From Gracilaria vermiculophylla (lineage: Eukaryota; Rhodophyta; Florideophyceae; Gracilariales; Gracilariaceae), in assembly GCA_019155205.2 (NCBI GenBank), contig JAHNZQ020000181.1, positions 1,530,088 through 1,594,087 of the forward strand: DNA of 64,000 nucleotides, given 5' to 3'. Of the stretch, positions 61,381 to 64,000 are shown piece after piece. The position numbers were made by a program, and so were the translations under genes. Every line of letters begins with the position of its first letter. Position 1 is the first letter of the stretch. The notes beneath the pieces are model-generated. The model had not been told where the DNA came from. It saw only the letters and a list, made by a program, of their open reading frames with translations, and made no database searches.

Positions 61381-63303
61381 GCTATCCAGCGCAACCTGCT
61401 AAGCTGGCATCATCGCCTCACCGCTATCAAAGGCTTTCTCTCCCCAGGCAATGCTGCGGCCAACTTCCCCCCTCGCAAGCGCACCAAGCTCATCCAACGC
61501 ATACCCCTTCCACCTGCACTCTCGAAACGCACTTCAGACAACGTCCCCTTCGCCGACCACGACTCTCTCCATGAACAGCAATTCTCCTTCTCGATTCACA
61601 CCGAAGATGAATTCCACATCACCAACACCTCACTCTGTTCCGTCTCCTCCTACATATTCGCCCCGATACCCTCTTTCCTCCCCGTCCGAACATCTCCACA
61701 CCATGCGCAACTCTTCCTCTAAATCTCCTCCATTTTCCCCGAACTCGGTTTTCGCGAAGCAGACGAGCTCATCTCCCTTCTCAACGACCCCGCCTCCTCC
61801 ACCCCTTCATTCCAAAAGTATATCTCCTTCGCGAGGTAGTGTCTATAACTCCAGGAAACCCTCTTCAAGCAGAGATTAAGTACCATCGGCTTCTCTCCCC
61901 GCACCATTTCCCACCTCCGACACCCTTACACCACCACCATCTTTCTCAAATCCGCAATCGACGTGCTCGAGCGACAGCTCGCCCTTGTACACTTCAAGAA
62001 CATCTTCTTCCATTCTGTCTCTCAGAAACCCGCTTCTAGATCTCCCGCCTTTGCACATCCCATGGTATCTGCACTCGGGCGTGAAGGAGTCCCTGCTTTC
62101 GAAGCCGCGATCATGCAGTCCACCACCGATTGCGTCATTTGGCACAACCCAAACGTCACCGGCATTGACCATTTCATTGTCTTTGTTTAAATATACTCCG
62201 ACAAGTCTTCCACTTCCCTGAAAAGCTCCTCCGTCACTTCGTACCCTCTACCTATCACTTTTCTCAACGTTTCGGACTTCTTTCGTCGCCAGTGCATCAT
62301 TGACAACCTCATCCTCCTTGGATATTAGCCAACCTACTTTGATCACACACTTCTTTTCACCGAAGCAGACAACATTCCTCAAACCTTGTTCAGCATCCCT
62401 CGCCAAACAAAACTCGAGATCATACAACTGGCACTCACAAACCTCCCCGAACCACTTTTCTGCTCTGAACTCCTCGGGTTTCCCTTTCGTGACATTCACG
62501 GCGTCTTCGGCCAATGCCATCTAGTCATCGCCAGTTTCTGTGCTGATATCCCCGAGGCAAAACACATCCTCGCGCTCTCCCATGGACCTCGACCGCAGTA
62601 CCCATGCCATAGATGTATAGTGAACCGCTCCAATCTCTCCCTTTCCCTTCCAAATCACTCCCCACCCATCCAACTCTAGACCATTACCGCACGCAATTCT
62701 CATGCCACACTCCTCCGTCAGTCAAAGCCATCCCATCTCAACTGCAAGCCCAGAATCGCTCGCACCAAAAAAAAACAAGCCGTTGATGCCCTTCAGTCCA
62801 TCTCCCTCGCAAAGTGGTCTTCCTTCTTCGAATCATACCCACTTTTCAATACCACCCCTTACCTCTCCCCTTACAATATTTTCCACTTCGAACCCCTCCT
62901 CAACTTCTATCTCGGTGTTTCAAAGCTAATCAAGCTCACAGCTATCGAACGGCTCAGATCAGAAGACCTCTTCACCACAGTTGGTTCCAGAAACGCCCGT
63001 CAATCCTTCCATTCCGTCTCCACTTCCATCCTTAAGCAAGCAAACACCATTCTCGCCGCCATTTAAAAACAATCTCCGGCCACCGGACTGCACATCGACT
63101 TCTACACTTACGACAATGGTCACGCTCTCAACGGTTTCTTCGACCCCGACGGCGTACGCCGCATGATCGAAGCAAACGACTACCGCGCCCATGACATGGT
63201 CTTCCCATTCATTGGAGCCTTTTTCGACCGCTGCTGCAGGGAAGCAGACTCAGCTCCCATCACGTTCGTCTTTGTGGTACTGTCAGCCGTCCTGTCGAGG
63301 TAG
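61381..63303 (+). pseudogene. Plavaka/CACTA-like transposase relic: one frame, seven internal stops
   Basis: The frame with codons at positions 1 modulo 3 reads as a coherent protein for ~640 codons: RKRTKLIQRIPLPPAL near the start, LVHFKNIFFHSVS, PRQTKLEIIQLALTNL, FRDIHGVFGQCHLVIASFCA then PCHRC, FFESYPLFNTTPYLSPYNI, FYLGVSKLIKLTAIERL, YTYDNGHALNGFFDPDGVRR, PFIGAFFDRCCREADSAPI. It is interrupted by stops at 61720, 61837, 61846, 62188, 62326, 62677 and 63064, and ends with TAG TAA at 63301. The CxxC in a GP-x-YPCHRC context and general layout resemble large CACTA/Plavaka-type transposases; the family call is from memory and tentative, the single-frame relic is directly seen. Confidence 0.6.
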
Positions 63304-64000
63304 TAAAGCACAACGTCCGTTAGGAGTTTTTGGTGACTGTAGCATAATGGAAATCGCCCCTATGGGTATGCATAGTAGCGAATAGTAGTGTATAGTGCGG
63401 TAGGTGCCCCTCCCTAGTGGGCCACGTGTAGGTGCTGTGCTGAGTGCGCATGCACGCAGTGCAGGGGCCCTTGGTAGAGGGACAGTTTATTATTTTTCGA
63501 CACGTAGCGGTCGCCGCCGGGGTGCACTTAGGCACCTCCCGGATGACCAGCTTCACCGTGGTAAACCGCAAGCACCCCCTAGAGCCTAAGCCTACTTTCT
63601 AGTTCTAGCTCCCAGAAGGGTCACTCTACAGCCGTTACCGGTGCTCTGCGCCTGTCTCGCAGCCCGTTGTTAACGTCCGTTGCGTGTTCCTTTGTCCCCG
63701 CTTGGGTGTTGCGCGCATATTATTCCATTGTTGGGCATACTACTGTACGCGAGTATTCGCTGTACCCCATCTGGTCTCCCGACTTAGAATAGCCCTACTC
63801 GGGATCGTTCTTGGTTCATACCCCGTTTCGACCCCTCTCGGGACATTTAGAACTTCGCCGGAACCGCTCTTCCTCGTTCGGGCCTTACAACCCCGCCTGG
63901 GAAATCTCAGCCTCCGTCGAACTCTCCTTGACCCCTTTTCGGTTGTTTCGAACTTGCCCACTTTGGAGTTCATTGCCGCAAGCCGGACAGAAACTTCTCT
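63304..64000. other. No gene recognised at right end of window
   Basis: Short ORFs only. C/T-rich with scattered TCGGG and TCGAAC-type motifs on the plus strand; it could be the flank or terminal region of another element running off the window. Confidence 0.35.

Noticed and set aside
1..64000. CRISPR arrays, bacterial operons or prophage
   Set aside because: No regularly spaced direct repeats with unique spacers, no bacterial gene order, and clear spliceosomal introns and eukaryotic genes.

Overview
This window is nuclear DNA of a photosynthetic eukaryote, most likely a red alga (Rhodophyta); the taxon is an inference. The evidence is a eukaryotic tRNA-His, several genes of cyanobacterial or plastid type with transit-peptide-like N termini (VKOR-thioredoxin, ClpR, DUF2301, CNNM/CorC, UvrC), genes that are intronless or carry one or two tiny introns (64-145 bp) with GTAAGT/GTATGT/GTACGT-type donors and often a CTAAC branch site, short intergenic spaces, and a varied transposon load. 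Two 100-N gaps and several long poly-G runs mark draft-assembly breaks.

Layout. 0-1 kb: tRNA-His(GUG). 1-10 kb: a secreted, sequon-rich protein with a methyltransferase-like C-terminal domain, a proline/glycine-rich unknown protein, a gap-truncated EamA/DMT transporter and a plastid-type membrane SAM-domain protein, separated by GC-rich minisatellite DNA. 10-23 kb: a dense block of moderate-GC genes: VKOR-Trx (2 exons), CNNM/CorC transporter, a 2-exon small unknown gene, ClpR, two large unknown proteins, DUF2301 and a 3-exon Mpv17/PMP22 gene. 23-26 kb: AT-richer DNA with a possible LINE fragment. 26.5-35.4 kb: an extremely GC-rich island with RRP8, a proline-rich unknown, a complete UvrC, a 3-exon Ala-rich unknown and a cyclin.

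36-64 kb is transposon territory. A young Ty3/gypsy element (apparently identical 211-bp LTRs, 5-bp TSD) sits inside an older, inactivated Tc1/mariner copy. Next come a decayed 6.2-kb Ty1/copia element with 404-bp LTRs, a pogo/CENP-B-like transposase lacking one catalytic Asp, a broken DUF7869-like transposase gene, a Myb/SANT-like coiled-coil ORF with an in-frame stop, an unclassified stretch with a UAAUG stop/start overlap, and a Plavaka/CACTA-like transposase relic that stays in one frame through seven nonsense codons.

Several host genes converge on plastid biology: VKOR-Trx for lumenal disulfides, ClpR for stromal proteolysis, a CNNM homolog for divalent cations, and DUF2301; UvrC would supply prokaryotic-type excision repair to an organelle. 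No operon-like arrangement is seen. Exon structures below were derived by reading splice signals and checking phase, not from transcripts.
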